A DNA stretch of 56,990 nt from an uncultured Paracoccaceae bacterium (lineage in GTDB: Bacteria; Pseudomonadota; Alphaproteobacteria; Rhodobacterales; Rhodobacteraceae): NCBI GenBank assembly GCA_913062865.1, contig CAJXWO010000012.1, positions 1-56,990 on the forward strand. The letters run 5' to 3'. Every line of letters begins with the position of its first letter. Position 1 is the first letter of the stretch. The notes beneath the pieces were generated by a model. That model saw only the letters and a list, made by a program, of their open reading frames with translations. It was not told the origin of the DNA and did no database searches. Below, piece by piece: positions 1 through 7,628 of this stretch. A program made the position numbers and the translations under genes.

Positions 1-327
1 CTGCCTGCTGCGAACCCGCACCCTCTGGGTGATCCATCAAACAAGCCCCTCGCAGCCATCAACACCATGATTTATATCGGAAATAACACGCCCACGACAG
101 CAAAATCACCCAGTTACTTGGGGAATCCGGGTTGAGAAGGAGAGGCGGATTCGATCTAAGGATTCAAATTAATTGAAGAATTTGGTGATCACCTCATAAG
201 TATACCTGCGGTGGTCCAGCTTCATGTGGCCTGCATCTCGGAGTTGCAGCCTCGCTGCCGATTGGGCGGCTTTTGCCACGTGCAAGGTCGTCCTCTGCCT
301 TACCTCGACATCTGAACTAGAAATCGA
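1..327. other. No gene recognised at left edge
   Basis: I see no convincing coding region, RNA or repeat here. The stretch is visibly richer in A and T than most of the window (for example around 60-210), which fits accessory or decayed DNA. The window edge may itself be an assembly break near a mobile element. Confidence 0.5.
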
Positions 328-605
328 ATGGCACTACCCGCGAGAGCATTCTTAACCCTGTACGAAACCGCATCCCGATGGGGCCGCAAAATCGCCGACA
401 TTGGCGGCTGGGCCACCGAAGGCAAGCTGAACATCGTCACAGGGATTTCTCTCGCGATCTGCGGCGACGAGAAGGTCTCGGGCAAGATCACGATCTCTCC
501 AATGGACATGCTGCCCCTCTTTCGCCGCAGTGGAACCGGCCCGACGGTCATCAAGTTGCAGCGGATCAAGCCGGAGCATTTCGAGGAGTGGCGCTACGTC
601 ACCGA
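328..605 (+). pseudogene. Accessory hypothetical protein, 3' end cut by IS256-family element
   Basis: The frame opens with an ATG (MALPARAFLTLYETASRWG) shortly after an in-frame stop and reads as natural protein for about 92 residues, including a Trp/Gly-rich stretch (RKIADIGGWATEGKLN) and a hydrophobic segment (IVTGISLAICGD). After residue ~92 (WRYVTEG) it runs into the left end of the insertion sequence and stops at 658-660 in a low-complexity Arg tail. The last ~18 residues are therefore encoded by the IS, not the original gene. I do not recognise a domain and assign no function. The N-terminal shape (an HTH-like start followed by a short helical repeat) hints at a small regulatory or mobile-element protein, but this is speculative. 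Confidence 0.45.
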
Positions 606-1127
606 GGGTAGTGCCCCACGGGGTGGTGTAAGAGGCCGCGCGCGTAGCCTTTTGGCGTAGCGCATCGCGCGGCTGGGTCTGGCGGCGACCGCGCTTCTTC
701 GTAATCTGAGGTTGTTCAAAGACCGATGACAACGAAGGAGAGCACGATGACCGAGACCATGATTGACCTTCCGGGCGTGATCGCCAAGAGCGATGACGCG
801 GATTTCCTGCGGGAACTGATCCAGGACACCGCGCAGCGGCTGATGAACATTGAGGTGGCCGCTGTATGCGGTGCGGGGCATGGCGAGCGCAGCCCGGACC
901 GTGAGAACCAGCGCAACGGCTATCGGCCGCGTCAGTGGGATGCTCGGGCAGGCACCATTGGGTTGAACATCCCGAAGCTGCGCAAGGGGAGCTATTTCCC
1001 TACGTTTCTGGAGCCGCGCCGGACGGCCGAGAAAGCATTGATGGCCGTGATCCAGGAAGCCTACATCCACGGTGTCTCCACGCGCGCTGTCGACGATCTC
1101 GTGCGCGCCTACGCGTCTGGTGGCTAA
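606..1127 (+). mobile_element. Truncated IS256-family (mutator) insertion sequence
   Basis: The left end is placed near 606, where the upstream protein frame loses sense and a GC-rich sequence begins (GGTAGTGCCCCACGGGGTGG). About 140 bases later comes a transposase start with a good ribosome binding site. The transposase breaks off at 1127 and no right end was found. Only the left ~520 bases of a normally ~1.3-kb element remain, so it cannot move by itself. The exact left boundary is inferred from loss of the host reading frame and was not matched to a known inverted repeat. Confidence 0.6.
747..1127 (+). pseudogene. IS256-family transposase, N-terminal fragment
   Basis: Mutator-type transposase N-terminus of ~126 residues; the family is normally ~400. 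Recognisable family sequence includes EVAAVCGAGHGERSPDRENQ, RNGYRPRQWDARAGTI, LNIPKLRKGSYFP and VIQEAYIHGVSTRAVDDLV. The protein ends at VRAYASGG followed by a stop, just where intact relatives continue into the DDE catalytic domain, so no catalytic Asp/Asp/Glu is present and the fragment is inactive. I prefer the ATG at 747 over the upstream ATG at 726, because AAGGAG at 735-740 sits six bases before it. The sequence after 1127 bears no resemblance to a transposase, so the truncation is by deletion or rearrangement, not a point mutation. Confidence 0.85.
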
Positions 1128-1565
1128 AGTATGCTTTATAGAAATGGAGGTGGCCGAGGCCCTTGGTCCAAGGACCGTGGATCACGGTATTCGTGACGCG
1201 GACCTTGGAACTTGGACTGCAGGGACAGAGCAGCCTCCGTCACTCGAGGTCCAAACGAAATTAGCCGTGGCAAATTCCGCCGTTGCATCAACCAAGGGGT
1301 CTAAGCAAGCCGCATGGGGCGGTTTTCGGGGGTATGGGGGTGGCCTTTGGTCCGTGGGCGAGGTGTTGAAAGGCTGAAGCAACCCCGGACAGGCTTAAGA
1401 ATACAAGCAGCTTCTCCCGCGCCTAACCGTAGAGACGAAGCTGTGTGAGCGATCCAAAGATTCGGTTACTGGTTGCTGAGCGTGGAGAAAATAATTTTTG
1501 GCACCCATATGGCACCCGCGTGGATTAACCACACACCATCATCTCGCCTAAGTCATTGTTTTTTA
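1128..1565. other. Non-coding remnant between IS fragment and tRNA-Thr
   Basis: No believable coding region. Open frames here (e.g. 1072-1377) have no recognisable protein character. A pair of direct GGCACCC repeats lies at 1500-1506 and 1511-1517 on either side of CATA. The position next to the 3' end of a tRNA gene is where islands often integrate, but I could not find a second copy of the tRNA 3' end to prove an attachment site. Confidence 0.5.
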
Positions 1566-1641
1566 TGGTGCCCCCAGAGAGACTCGAACTCCCGACCTAC
1601 TGATTACAAATCAGTTGCTCTACCAGCTGAGCTATAGGGGC
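1566..1641 (-). tRNA. tRNA-Thr (anticodon UGU)
   Basis: The minus strand folds as a 76-nt cloverleaf. The acceptor stem GCCCCTA pairs with TGGGGGC (one G-U pair). The D-arm contains AGCTGGTAGAG. The anticodon arm CTGATT-TGT-AATCAG gives anticodon UGU for threonine ACA/ACG-type codons. The T-arm GGGAGTTCGAGTCTCTC and an encoded CCA end complete it. Transcription points left, so its 3' end faces the decayed mobile region 1-1565. Confidence 0.95.
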
Positions 1642-1772
1642 CTTGGAGCGACGGTGTAGCCGCTTGCCTCGCGCCTCGCAAGCGGGAAACGTTCGGCGTC
1701 AGATTGCGGTTTCAACCCGGGGCAAAGCGCATATATTGCGCAGGCGACAGGGCACAGACACACGGGAGCGGT

Positions 1773-2654
1773 ATGCAGGTCGTCTTACATCTCGGAGCCC
1801 ATTGCACGGATGAGGACCGGCTGACCGCCTGTCTTCTCAAGAATGCCGAGGCGTTTCGGGATCACGGGATCGCCGTGCCGCAGCCCAAGCGGTACCGCCG
1901 CCTGCTGCGCGACACGGTGCATGCGATGACGACGGACGAGCCCGCGACCGAGGCCGCAGAGGTACTGGTCGACGCGATGCTTGACGACGATATCGCCCAG
2001 ATCGACCGCCTGATCCTGAGCCACAAGAATTTCCTGTCGGCCCAACGCACCGCCCTGTCCAAGGGGGTGCTCTACAACACTGCCGAGCAGAAGCTCACGG
2101 ATTTCGGGCGGCTGTTTCCCGAGGACGAGGTCGAGCTGTTCCTGGGCATCCGCAACCCGGCCACCTTTCTGCCGGCGCTGTTCGACGCCTCCAAGACCGA
2201 GACCTTCGTCGATTTCATGGACGGCGCCGACCCGCGCGACGTGTATTGGTCCCATCTCGTGGAGCGCATCCGGACGGCGGTGCCGGACATGGCGCTGACC
2301 GTCTGGTGCAACGAGGACATGCCGCTCATCTGGGCCGAGATCCTGCGCGAGATCGCGGGCTTCGACCCGAACGTGCCCATCGAAGGCGAGTTCGCCCTGT
2401 TGTCCGAGATCATGAGCAAGGAAGGGATGCAGCGCTTTCGCGCCTATCTCAAGACCCATCCGGTGATGACGGAGGTCCAGAAGCGCCGGGTGATCGCGGC
2501 GTTCCTGGACAAGTTCGCGCTGGAGGAAGAGGTCGAACAGGAGCTCGATCTGCCGGGTTGGACCGAGCCGCTGATCGACACGCTGACCGAGGCCTACGAG
2601 GAAGACGTCTATGCCATCAGCCGCATCCCGGGCGTGACGCTCATCACGCCCTGA
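1773..2654 (+). CDS. Sulfotransferase-like protein of unknown role
   Basis: A 293-residue soluble protein. It opens MQVVLHLGAHCTDEDRL, which resembles the start of sulfotransferase-fold proteins (LHLG.HKTGTT), but the usual 5'-phosphosulfate loop (K-T-G/A-T-T/S) is replaced by C-T-D-E-D-R. It may therefore have the fold without the activity. It lacks a signal peptide and membrane segments, and its C-terminal third is acidic and helical. I chose the ATG at 1773 over 1704 because GGGAG at 1764-1768 gives a proper binding site and the protein similarity starts there. It stands alone between tRNA-Thr and convergent gapR. The family call is by recall of fold-level resemblance; the function is unknown. 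Confidence 0.5.
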   Translation: MQVVLHLGAHCTDEDRLTACLLKNAEAFRDHGIAVPQPKRYRRLLRDTVHAMTTDEPATEAAEVLVDAMLDDDIAQIDRLILSHKNFLSAQRTALSKGVLYNTAEQKLTDFGRLFPEDEVELFLGIRNPATFLPALFDASKTETFVDFMDGADPRDVYWSHLVERIRTAVPDMALTVWCNEDMPLIWAEILREIAGFDPNVPIEGEFALLSEIMSKEGMQRFRAYLKTHPVMTEVQKRRVIAAFLDKFALEEEVEQELDLPGWTEPLIDTLTEAYEEDVYAISRIPGVTLITP

Positions 2655-2679
2655 GCGACCACCGCGGCCCGGTGGTCGC
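2655..2679. terminator. Stem-loop between convergent genes
   Basis: Nine-base arms GCGACCACC and GGTGGTCGC around a seven-base loop, directly after the stop of the gene at 1773-2654 and 20 bases before the gapR stop. There is no T-run, so it may work as an mRNA end stabiliser or a weak two-way terminator. Confidence 0.5.
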
Positions 2680-2699
2680 CTGCCCGGCGCCTCACGGGC

Positions 2700-2984
2700 C
2701 TAGCGCATGCCAAGGGCTTCCTTGTACATCTCGAGAACCGCCTCTTCTTCGGCGATGTCGTCGGGCTCGCGCTTGCGCAGGGCGATGACCTTGCGCATCA
2801 CCTTGGTGTCGTAGCCGCGCGCCTTGGCCTCGGCCATGACCTCTTTCTGCTGATCGGCGAGATCCTTTTTCTCGGCCTCCAGCCGCTCGAACCGTTCGAT
2901 GAACTGGCGCAATTCGTTGGCAGTGACGCGGTAGGTGGCATCGCCCGCGGTCTCGGGGGCGGGATCGGTCGACAAATCGCTCAT
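2700..2984 (-). CDS. gapR: GapR-family DNA-binding protein (DUF2312)
   Basis: A 94-residue protein matching the GapR/DUF2312 family in length and sequence: ANELRQFIERFERLEAEKK, then DLADQQKEVMAEAKARGYD, TKVMRKVIALRKREPDDI and a short acidic C-terminal helix. In Caulobacter GapR is a nucleoid protein that clamps overtwisted AT-rich DNA and helps chromosome replication and topoisomerase action. The first ~17 residues are a variable acidic tail. Start at the ATG with CGGAG upstream. It is a single gene whose promoter faces the small membrane protein at 3105; its 3' end converges on the preceding gene. Confidence 0.9.
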   Translation of the reverse strand: MSDLSTDPAPETAGDATYRVTANELRQFIERFERLEAEKKDLADQQKEVMAEAKARGYDTKVMRKVIALRKREPDDIAEEEAVLEMYKEALGMR

Positions 2985-3104
2985 GGGGCACTCCGTGGCT
3001 CAAGGGCCTTTTGACTAGCGCCCCGCAGACCGGCCTGCAAGACGGCTTGCGCCGACGGCGCGGCTGGACTAGTGCGACACCCGACCATCACCTGCGAGGC
3101 ACAC

Positions 3105-3320
3105 ATGACTTGGCTGATCTGGCCCGGAGCGGCGATTTCCCTTTTGGGGCTGGGCGGACTGATATGGTGCATTCTTGCGGTGATGCGCGCCAAGCGACGG
3201 GCGTCGAGCGACGAGGAACTGCGCGCAGCCGTGCAAAAGGTGATGCCGGTCAATCTGGGCGCGCTGTTCCTGTCCGTGATCGGCCTGATGCTGGTGATCG
3301 TCGGCATTTTCCTGGGCTAG
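3105..3320 (+). CDS. Small two-helix inner-membrane protein
   Basis: A 71-residue protein with two predicted membrane helices: residues ~3-25 (IWPGAAISLLGLGGLIWCIL) and ~47-70 (LGALFLSVIGLMLVIVGIFL). A short basic cytoplasmic loop (RAKRRASSDEELRAAVQ) joins them. Such hypothetical proteins are frequent in Rhodobacterales, but I know no function. The ATG at 3105 is favoured over 3072 because GAGG lies just upstream and the extra N-terminal residues look non-natural. It is divergent from gapR and its 3' end meets the FadJ-like gene tail-to-tail. Confidence 0.6.
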   Translation: MTWLIWPGAAISLLGLGGLIWCILAVMRAKRRASSDEELRAAVQKVMPVNLGALFLSVIGLMLVIVGIFLG

Positions 3321-3355
3321 CACGCGCCCGCCGGTACGCCCTCTCGTGCCCCGGC

Positions 3356-5410
3356 TTAGACCCCGACCATGTCCGCGAGGCGGCGACCGTTCTTGACAAG
3401 CTCCTGCAACAGCGGGGCCGGCGTCCAGAGCGCGGCGTCCCGCTCGGCCAGGCGCAGCAGCATCTTGCGCGTCTCGAAAAGCCCGGCCAGGTCCGCAGCC
3501 ACCATCGGCCCGCCCCGCGCCCGCGGCAGGCCCAGGGCGTGGACCGCCACCAGGTCGACATCGCCCGCCGCCCGTACGGTGCCGTCCTCGATCATGCGGA
3601 TACCCTCATTGACCAGCGCCGCATGGCACCAGAGCCGGATCGTGTCCGCGTCGGGCGCGCCGTCACGGCTGCGCAGCGCGCTGAGGATCCGCTCGGCCTC
3701 GGGATTGGGTACGGGGGTCGCCCCGGCCTCATAGACGTAATATCCGCGGCCCACCCCGCGCCCCACATGGCCTTCGGCGACAAGCCCGTCGCGCAGACCC
3801 AGGTCGCGCCCGTCGCGCGCGGCGCTGCCCAGCCCGGCAGTGTCGAGCGCGTCGTACACCCCCCGCGCAAGCCCCCCGCCGCGCAGCGCCTGGTCCACGT
3901 CCACCGGGCGCGCACCCGCGGCTAGCGCGCAATCGGCCGCCGCCAGAAGCGCGGCGCGCAGCCGCTCGGACGGGTAGCCGTGATCGGGCCGCGTCAGGAT
4001 CGGTAGCTTGCCCAGACGCCGCACCAGCCCCGCCGCCGTGGCCACCGCCACGTCACGCGGGTCCGCGCCGACGCCGATCTCGACCAGGCGGTTGGTATGG
4101 GGCGGCACCTGGAAGAACAGCCCGACGGTCCGGCGCCGCTTGGCCGTCTGCGCCGCCACGGTGTCCAGCATCCGGCCCGGCACGGCGGTCGTGAAGATGC
4201 GCGTGTCCTCGAACGGCCCCGCAAGGGTGCGGCGCAGCTCCGTCAGGTCCGTTCCCGGCGCGCGCAGCGTGTCGAGAATCAGATCCGCCGCCTCGAGTGC
4301 CTGCGGCTCGAGCACCCCCTTGAGCCGGTCGAGCCGCGCCTGGCGGTGGGCCTCGCTCAGGCGACCGCGTTCCACCGCGCGGGCATAGACCGCGCCCACG
4401 CGGCGCGACAGGGCCCGCAGCGCGTCGATATCCTTTTCGAGCACGATCACCGTGAGGCCTGCATCAAGCGCCGCGAGGGCCACGCCCGTGCCGATGACGC
4501 CGGCCCCGGCCAGACCGAGCCGGGCCACCGGCTGTACCGGCCCGGGACACGCCGCCGCCCGCTCCTGCGCAGAGCGTTCGGCCGCCTGCAGATGGCGCAA
4601 CGCATGGGAGGTGTCGGTTGCGAAACAGGTCTCGAAAGACGCCCGTTCGAAGGCCAGCCCGGCCTCGAAGGGCAGAAGCTGCGCGGCCTCCACGCAGGAC
4701 AGGATCTCGGTATAGGCCAGCGGTGCGCCCTCCTTGCGCGCGGCCCGGGCCTTGGCGATGGCATCCTGGTAGCCCTGACCGTTGGCGAAACCGGCGCGCC
4801 GCTCGGCCGTGGGGCGCGGCGAGCCCGCATCGGCCAGCGCGCGCGCATGATCGCAGGCGTCGGACAGGGCGGTCTCGGCCGCGCAGGTCGCGTCGACCAG
4901 CGGCGCAAGCGGCGCATGGGTCAGCGGCATCGACCGCGCACCCAACAGCAGGTCGAGCGCAGCCTCGGCCCCCAGAAGACGCGGCAACCTCTGGCTGGCC
5001 CCGGCCGCCGGCGGAAGGCCCAGGGCGATCTCGGCAAAGGCGATGCGGGCGTCCGGCGCCGCGACCCGCGCATGGGCCGCCAGCACCAGTTCGGCGCCCG
5101 GCCCGACGACCGGGCCCTCGATCAGGGCCACAACGGGTTTGGCACAGGTCTCGACCATGCGGCACAGACCGCCCAGGTCCGGGGTCTCGGGGGGGGCCTC
5201 CGGCGTCATCGCCTCGGCTGCATCGAGCGGGCGCGACAGCCCCTGATCGGATGCGCGCAGCACGATGCCGCGCACCTCTGGATCGGACACGGCCCGTGAC
5301 AGGGCGGCGGCAAGGTCCCGGCGGATCGCGGGCGACAGGGCACAGGCTCCGTTCCGGCCTATGCCCAGAACGGCGATGCCCTCAGAAACTGACCAGGACA
5401 CGCCTTGCAC
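3356..5410 (-). CDS. FadJ/FadB-like enoyl-CoA hydratase/3-hydroxyacyl-CoA dehydrogenase fusion
   Basis: A 684-residue two-function beta-oxidation enzyme. Residues ~1-190 form the crotonase domain. The two expected acid residues are present: Glu in GPVVGPGAELVLAAHARV and Glu in IAFAEIALGL. Residues ~295-480 form the NAD-binding dehydrogenase domain, with LAGAGVIGTGVALAALDAGL as the nucleotide loop. Two C-terminal dehydrogenase-type helical domains follow. The odd feature is the dehydrogenase signature: the usual HFFNPV...LVE reads LFFQVPPHTNRLVE, so the catalytic His is Leu and one residue is inserted, while the partner Glu remains. The second half may therefore be inactive or altered. It starts with GTG after AGGGG. 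No thiolase partner is adjacent. FadJ-like paralogue is the safest name. Confidence 0.8.
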   Translation of the reverse strand: MQGVSWSVSEGIAVLGIGRNGACALSPAIRRDLAAALSRAVSDPEVRGIVLRASDQGLSRPLDAAEAMTPEAPPETPDLGGLCRMVETCAKPVVALIEGPVVGPGAELVLAAHARVAAPDARIAFAEIALGLPPAAGASQRLPRLLGAEAALDLLLGARSMPLTHAPLAPLVDATCAAETALSDACDHARALADAGSPRPTAERRAGFANGQGYQDAIAKARAARKEGAPLAYTEILSCVEAAQLLPFEAGLAFERASFETCFATDTSHALRHLQAAERSAQERAAACPGPVQPVARLGLAGAGVIGTGVALAALDAGLTVIVLEKDIDALRALSRRVGAVYARAVERGRLSEAHRQARLDRLKGVLEPQALEAADLILDTLRAPGTDLTELRRTLAGPFEDTRIFTTAVPGRMLDTVAAQTAKRRRTVGLFFQVPPHTNRLVEIGVGADPRDVAVATAAGLVRRLGKLPILTRPDHGYPSERLRAALLAAADCALAAGARPVDVDQALRGGGLARGVYDALDTAGLGSAARDGRDLGLRDGLVAEGHVGRGVGRGYYVYEAGATPVPNPEAERILSALRSRDGAPDADTIRLWCHAALVNEGIRMIEDGTVRAAGDVDLVAVHALGLPRARGGPMVAADLAGLFETRKMLLRLAERDAALWTPAPLLQELVKNGRRLADMVGV

Positions 5411-5518
5411 TTTGACCCCTGCCCGTGCTGCCGGATTTCACGGTCGCGCTGTTCCGCGCCTTGCCCAGTATTGGTATACGGGCCGCAGCAAAACGCAAGC
5501 TTTAGTGCACGCCGCCGG

Positions 5519-5734
5519 TCAGATCGGCATATTGTCGAATTGATCCTCGACCGCCTCATCGACAAGCGCATGATCGAGGCTGTTGAGATGGGCCGACACG
5601 TCGGCACCCGAGCGGCGCAGCGTCTCGATCGCGCTGTGCAACTCGTCCCGCAGTGCGGGCCGCAGGTCGTCGGATGCGGCGGCGATCTGTTGTTCCAGAT
5701 CTGCGGCGCGGATTTTCAGGTCTTCGATCGACAT
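5519..5734 (-). CDS. Small acidic helical protein, unknown
   Basis: A 71-residue acidic, almost entirely helical protein (SIEDLKIRAADLEQQIAAAS, then DELHSAIETLRRSGADVSAH) with coiled-coil character in the first half. No domain recognised. The ATG at 5734 is preferred over the one at 5746 because the overlapping GGGGGA is well placed for it. It lies just downstream, in the same direction, of the DksA/TraR-like gene 5792-6109 (57-base gap), so the two may be co-transcribed. Confidence 0.55.
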   Translation of the reverse strand: MSIEDLKIRAADLEQQIAAASDDLRPALRDELHSAIETLRRSGADVSAHLNSLDHALVDEAVEDQFDNMPI

Positions 5735-5791
5735 GGCTCCCCCCATTAGGCGATTGGTCTGGCTGCGCGCACCAAGGACCCTGTCAGGGTC

Positions 5792-6109
5792 TCAGGCGGC
5801 ACAGGTCTTGCAAAACGGCGTATCCGGAAGCACGTCCAAACGTTCTTCGGAAATCGCTTCACCACACTTTGCGCAATAGCCGTATTCGCCGTCGCGCATA
5901 CGGGCCAGCGCCGCACGGATGCGCCGGATCTCGTCCTGGCCGGCCTGGCCCAGGCTTTCCAGCACCTCGTCGCCCTCGTGTTCGACCGCGTCGTCCTCCC
6001 AATCCTTGGAATGGGGCACGTCGAGCTCGGATTCGATGGCATGCAACCGCGCGTCCAACTCACCCAACCGAGATAGCAGTTTCTCGCGGTAGACGTCCAA
6101 ATCCTTCAT
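5792..6109 (-). CDS. DksA/TraR-family C4 zinc-finger protein
   Basis: A 105-residue protein of the short DksA/TraR class. The N-terminal helical half (KDLDVYREKLLSRLGELDAR) is followed by acidic VPHSKDWEDDAVEHEGDEVL, then a C-terminal zinc finger CAKC-(17 residues)-CKTC. Family members bind in the RNA polymerase secondary channel and modulate transcription during nutrient stress. The acidic coiled-coil-tip motif of full DksA (DxxDxA) appears only as DWEDDAVE, so the polymerase effect may differ. The start is taken at MKDLD (6109), since the extra upstream residues in the open frame look artificial. It is divergent from the persulfide operon at 6250. A second, similar gene sits at 51289. Confidence 0.85.
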   Translation of the reverse strand: MKDLDVYREKLLSRLGELDARLHAIESELDVPHSKDWEDDAVEHEGDEVLESLGQAGQDEIRRIRAALARMRDGEYGYCAKCGEAISEERLDVLPDTPFCKTCAA

Positions 6110-6194
6110 GCCCTGTCCCTTCCTCTGACGGTATATCGCACGGATATTAGGCATAATTTGCCGCGCCCTCCTTGATATGCGTCAACAAGGGCTT

Positions 6195-6224
6195 GCGACA
6201 TATGCAATAAATATTATATGTTGC
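6195..6224. promoter_or_regulatory. Palindromic operator candidate before the persulfide operon
   Basis: Inverted repeat with arms GCGACATAT and ATATGTTGC (one mismatch, six-base core ACATAT/ATATGT perfect) around an AT-rich centre, 26 bases before the ATG of the persulfide dioxygenase and in the divergent gap with the DksA-like gene. The AT-rich centre could hold the -10. An ArsR-type persulfide sensor such as BigR or the soxR product here is the obvious candidate. The sequence differs from the ATTC-N8-GAAT sites in the sox locus, so another regulator is equally possible. Confidence 0.5.
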
Positions 6225-6249
6225 TCGAAAGCTTTGGAGGACCCTTGCC

Positions 6250-7113
6250 ATGAAACCAGACGTCACAGCCTTTTTCGACGACGCCACCAACACGATTTCC
6301 TATGTCGTGAAGGACCCGCAGGGCTCGTCCTGCGCCATCATCGATTCCGTTCTGGACTTCGACTATTCCTCGGGCCGCACCGACACCAAGTCGGCGGATG
6401 AGGTCATCGCCTTTGTCCAGGACAACGGCCTGACCGTGGAATGGCTGCTTGAAACCCATGTCCATGCCGACCACCTCTCGGCCGCGCCGTATATCCAGGA
6501 AAAGGTCGGCGGAAAGATCGGCATCGGCGACCGGATCAAAATCGTTCAGGACACGTTCGGCAAGGTCTTCAACGAAGGCACCGAGTTCCAGCGCGACGGC
6601 AGCCAGTTTGACCAGCTCTTTGTCGAGGGCGACAGCTTCCATATCGGCCAGCTGCGCGGCGACGTGCTGCACACGCCGGGCCACACGCCCGCCTGCCTGA
6701 CCTACGTGATCGGCGATGCGGCGTTCGTGGGCGACACGCTGTTCATGCCCGATTTCGGCACCGCGCGCTGCGATTTCCCCGGCGGATCGTCGGCGACGCT
6801 GTATGAATCGGTGCAGAAGATCCTGGCGCTGCCGGACGAGACCCGCATTTTCGTGGGCCACGACTACAAGGCACCGGGTCGGGACGAATACGCGTGGGAA
6901 ACCACCGTGGGCGAGCAGAAGGCAGCCAACGTCCATGTGGGTGCCGGCAAGTCCAAGGACGAGTTCGTGGAAATGCGCGACAGCCGCGATGCGACGCTCG
7001 CCATGCCGAAACTGATCATCCCGTCGCTGCAGGTGAACATGCGCGCGGGCCAGATGCCGCCCGCAGACGACCAGGGCGACGTCTTCCTCAAGGTGCCGGT
7101 CAACAAGATCTGA
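6250..7113 (+). CDS. Metallo-beta-lactamase-fold persulfide dioxygenase (Blh/ETHE1 type)
   Basis: A 287-residue protein with the metal-binding signature THVHADHLS (residues ~74-82), a further His in HTPGHTPACLTY, Asp in FVGDTLF and His in FVGHDY. The ETHE1/Blh-type stretch GTARCDFPGGSSATLYESVQ places it with sulfur dioxygenases, which oxidise glutathione persulfide to sulfite using one iron. In Xylella and Agrobacterium the homologous domain is fused to a DUF442 rhodanese-like domain and controlled by BigR; here the DUF442 partner is the separate gene 8072-8509. It is first in a four-gene operon. TTGGAGG is well spaced before the ATG. No signal peptide, so it is cytoplasmic. Confidence 0.9.
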   Translation: MKPDVTAFFDDATNTISYVVKDPQGSSCAIIDSVLDFDYSSGRTDTKSADEVIAFVQDNGLTVEWLLETHVHADHLSAAPYIQEKVGGKIGIGDRIKIVQDTFGKVFNEGTEFQRDGSQFDQLFVEGDSFHIGQLRGDVLHTPGHTPACLTYVIGDAAFVGDTLFMPDFGTARCDFPGGSSATLYESVQKILALPDETRIFVGHDYKAPGRDEYAWETTVGEQKAANVHVGAGKSKDEFVEMRDSRDATLAMPKLIIPSLQVNMRAGQMPPADDQGDVFLKVPVNKI

Positions 7114-7202
7114 CCGGACGACGCCCGCGGCGGGACATCGGGCAGCGCGAGCCCGCCCGCCACGGGCCTGCAACAGGACGCAACTCAAGGAAACGCAACA
7201 TC

Positions 7203-7628
7203 ATGGAACAAGACTGGATCTGGGGCCTGATCGGCGGCTTGCTGATCGGGACCGGCGGTGCCGTATACCTGCTGGGCAACGGCCGCATCATGGGCGCGAG
7301 CGGGATCATCGGCGGGCTCGTCGACGGTTCGGGCCGGAACACCGCGTGGGAACGCATTCTCTTCCTTCTGGGCGTGATGGTTCTGCCTGTGGCGCTGATG
7401 CCGGTCTACCGCGAGGTCGATACGCATCTGACGACGAACCTCTGGGTCGTGGTCGCCGCGGGGCTTCTCGTGGGTCTTGGCACCCGCATCGCCAATGGCT
7501 GCACCTCGGGTCACGGGGTCTGCGGTATCTCGCGCCTGTCGCCGCGCGGCATGATCGCGACCGTGGCCTACATTCTCGCGGGCGGGGTCGCCGTCGTCTT
7601 CTTCCGCCATGTGCTGGAGGTGATCTGA
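7203..7628 (+). CDS. YeeE/YedE half-transporter (PmpA type)
   Basis: A 141-residue membrane protein with four or five hydrophobic segments. It has the family hallmark Cys motif in IANGCTSGHGVCGISRLSPR, and GNGRIMGASGIIGGLVDG near the start. YeeE/YedE proteins carry thiosulfate or related sulfur species through conserved cysteines. This half-length form works with the next gene (PmpB type). In BigR operons the pair has been proposed to move sulfur compounds or export sulfite. It lies 89 bases after the dioxygenase, and its stop overlaps the next start (TGATG), so translation is probably coupled. Confidence 0.88.
   Translation: MEQDWIWGLIGGLLIGTGGAVYLLGNGRIMGASGIIGGLVDGSGRNTAWERILFLLGVMVLPVALMPVYREVDTHLTTNLWVVVAAGLLVGLGTRIANGCTSGHGVCGISRLSPRGMIATVAYILAGGVAVVFFRHVLEVI

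Noticed and set aside
1072..1377. Open frame of 101 codons in the non-coding remnant
   Set aside because: No recognisable protein character, no convincing binding site, and it starts inside the transposase fragment in a different frame.
1500..1517. GGCACCC direct repeats near tRNA-Thr as a possible attachment site
   Set aside because: The tRNA is on the minus strand and ends GGGGGCACCA; the repeats are on the plus strand, and no longer identity with the tRNA 3' end exists. No second tRNA-end copy is in the window.
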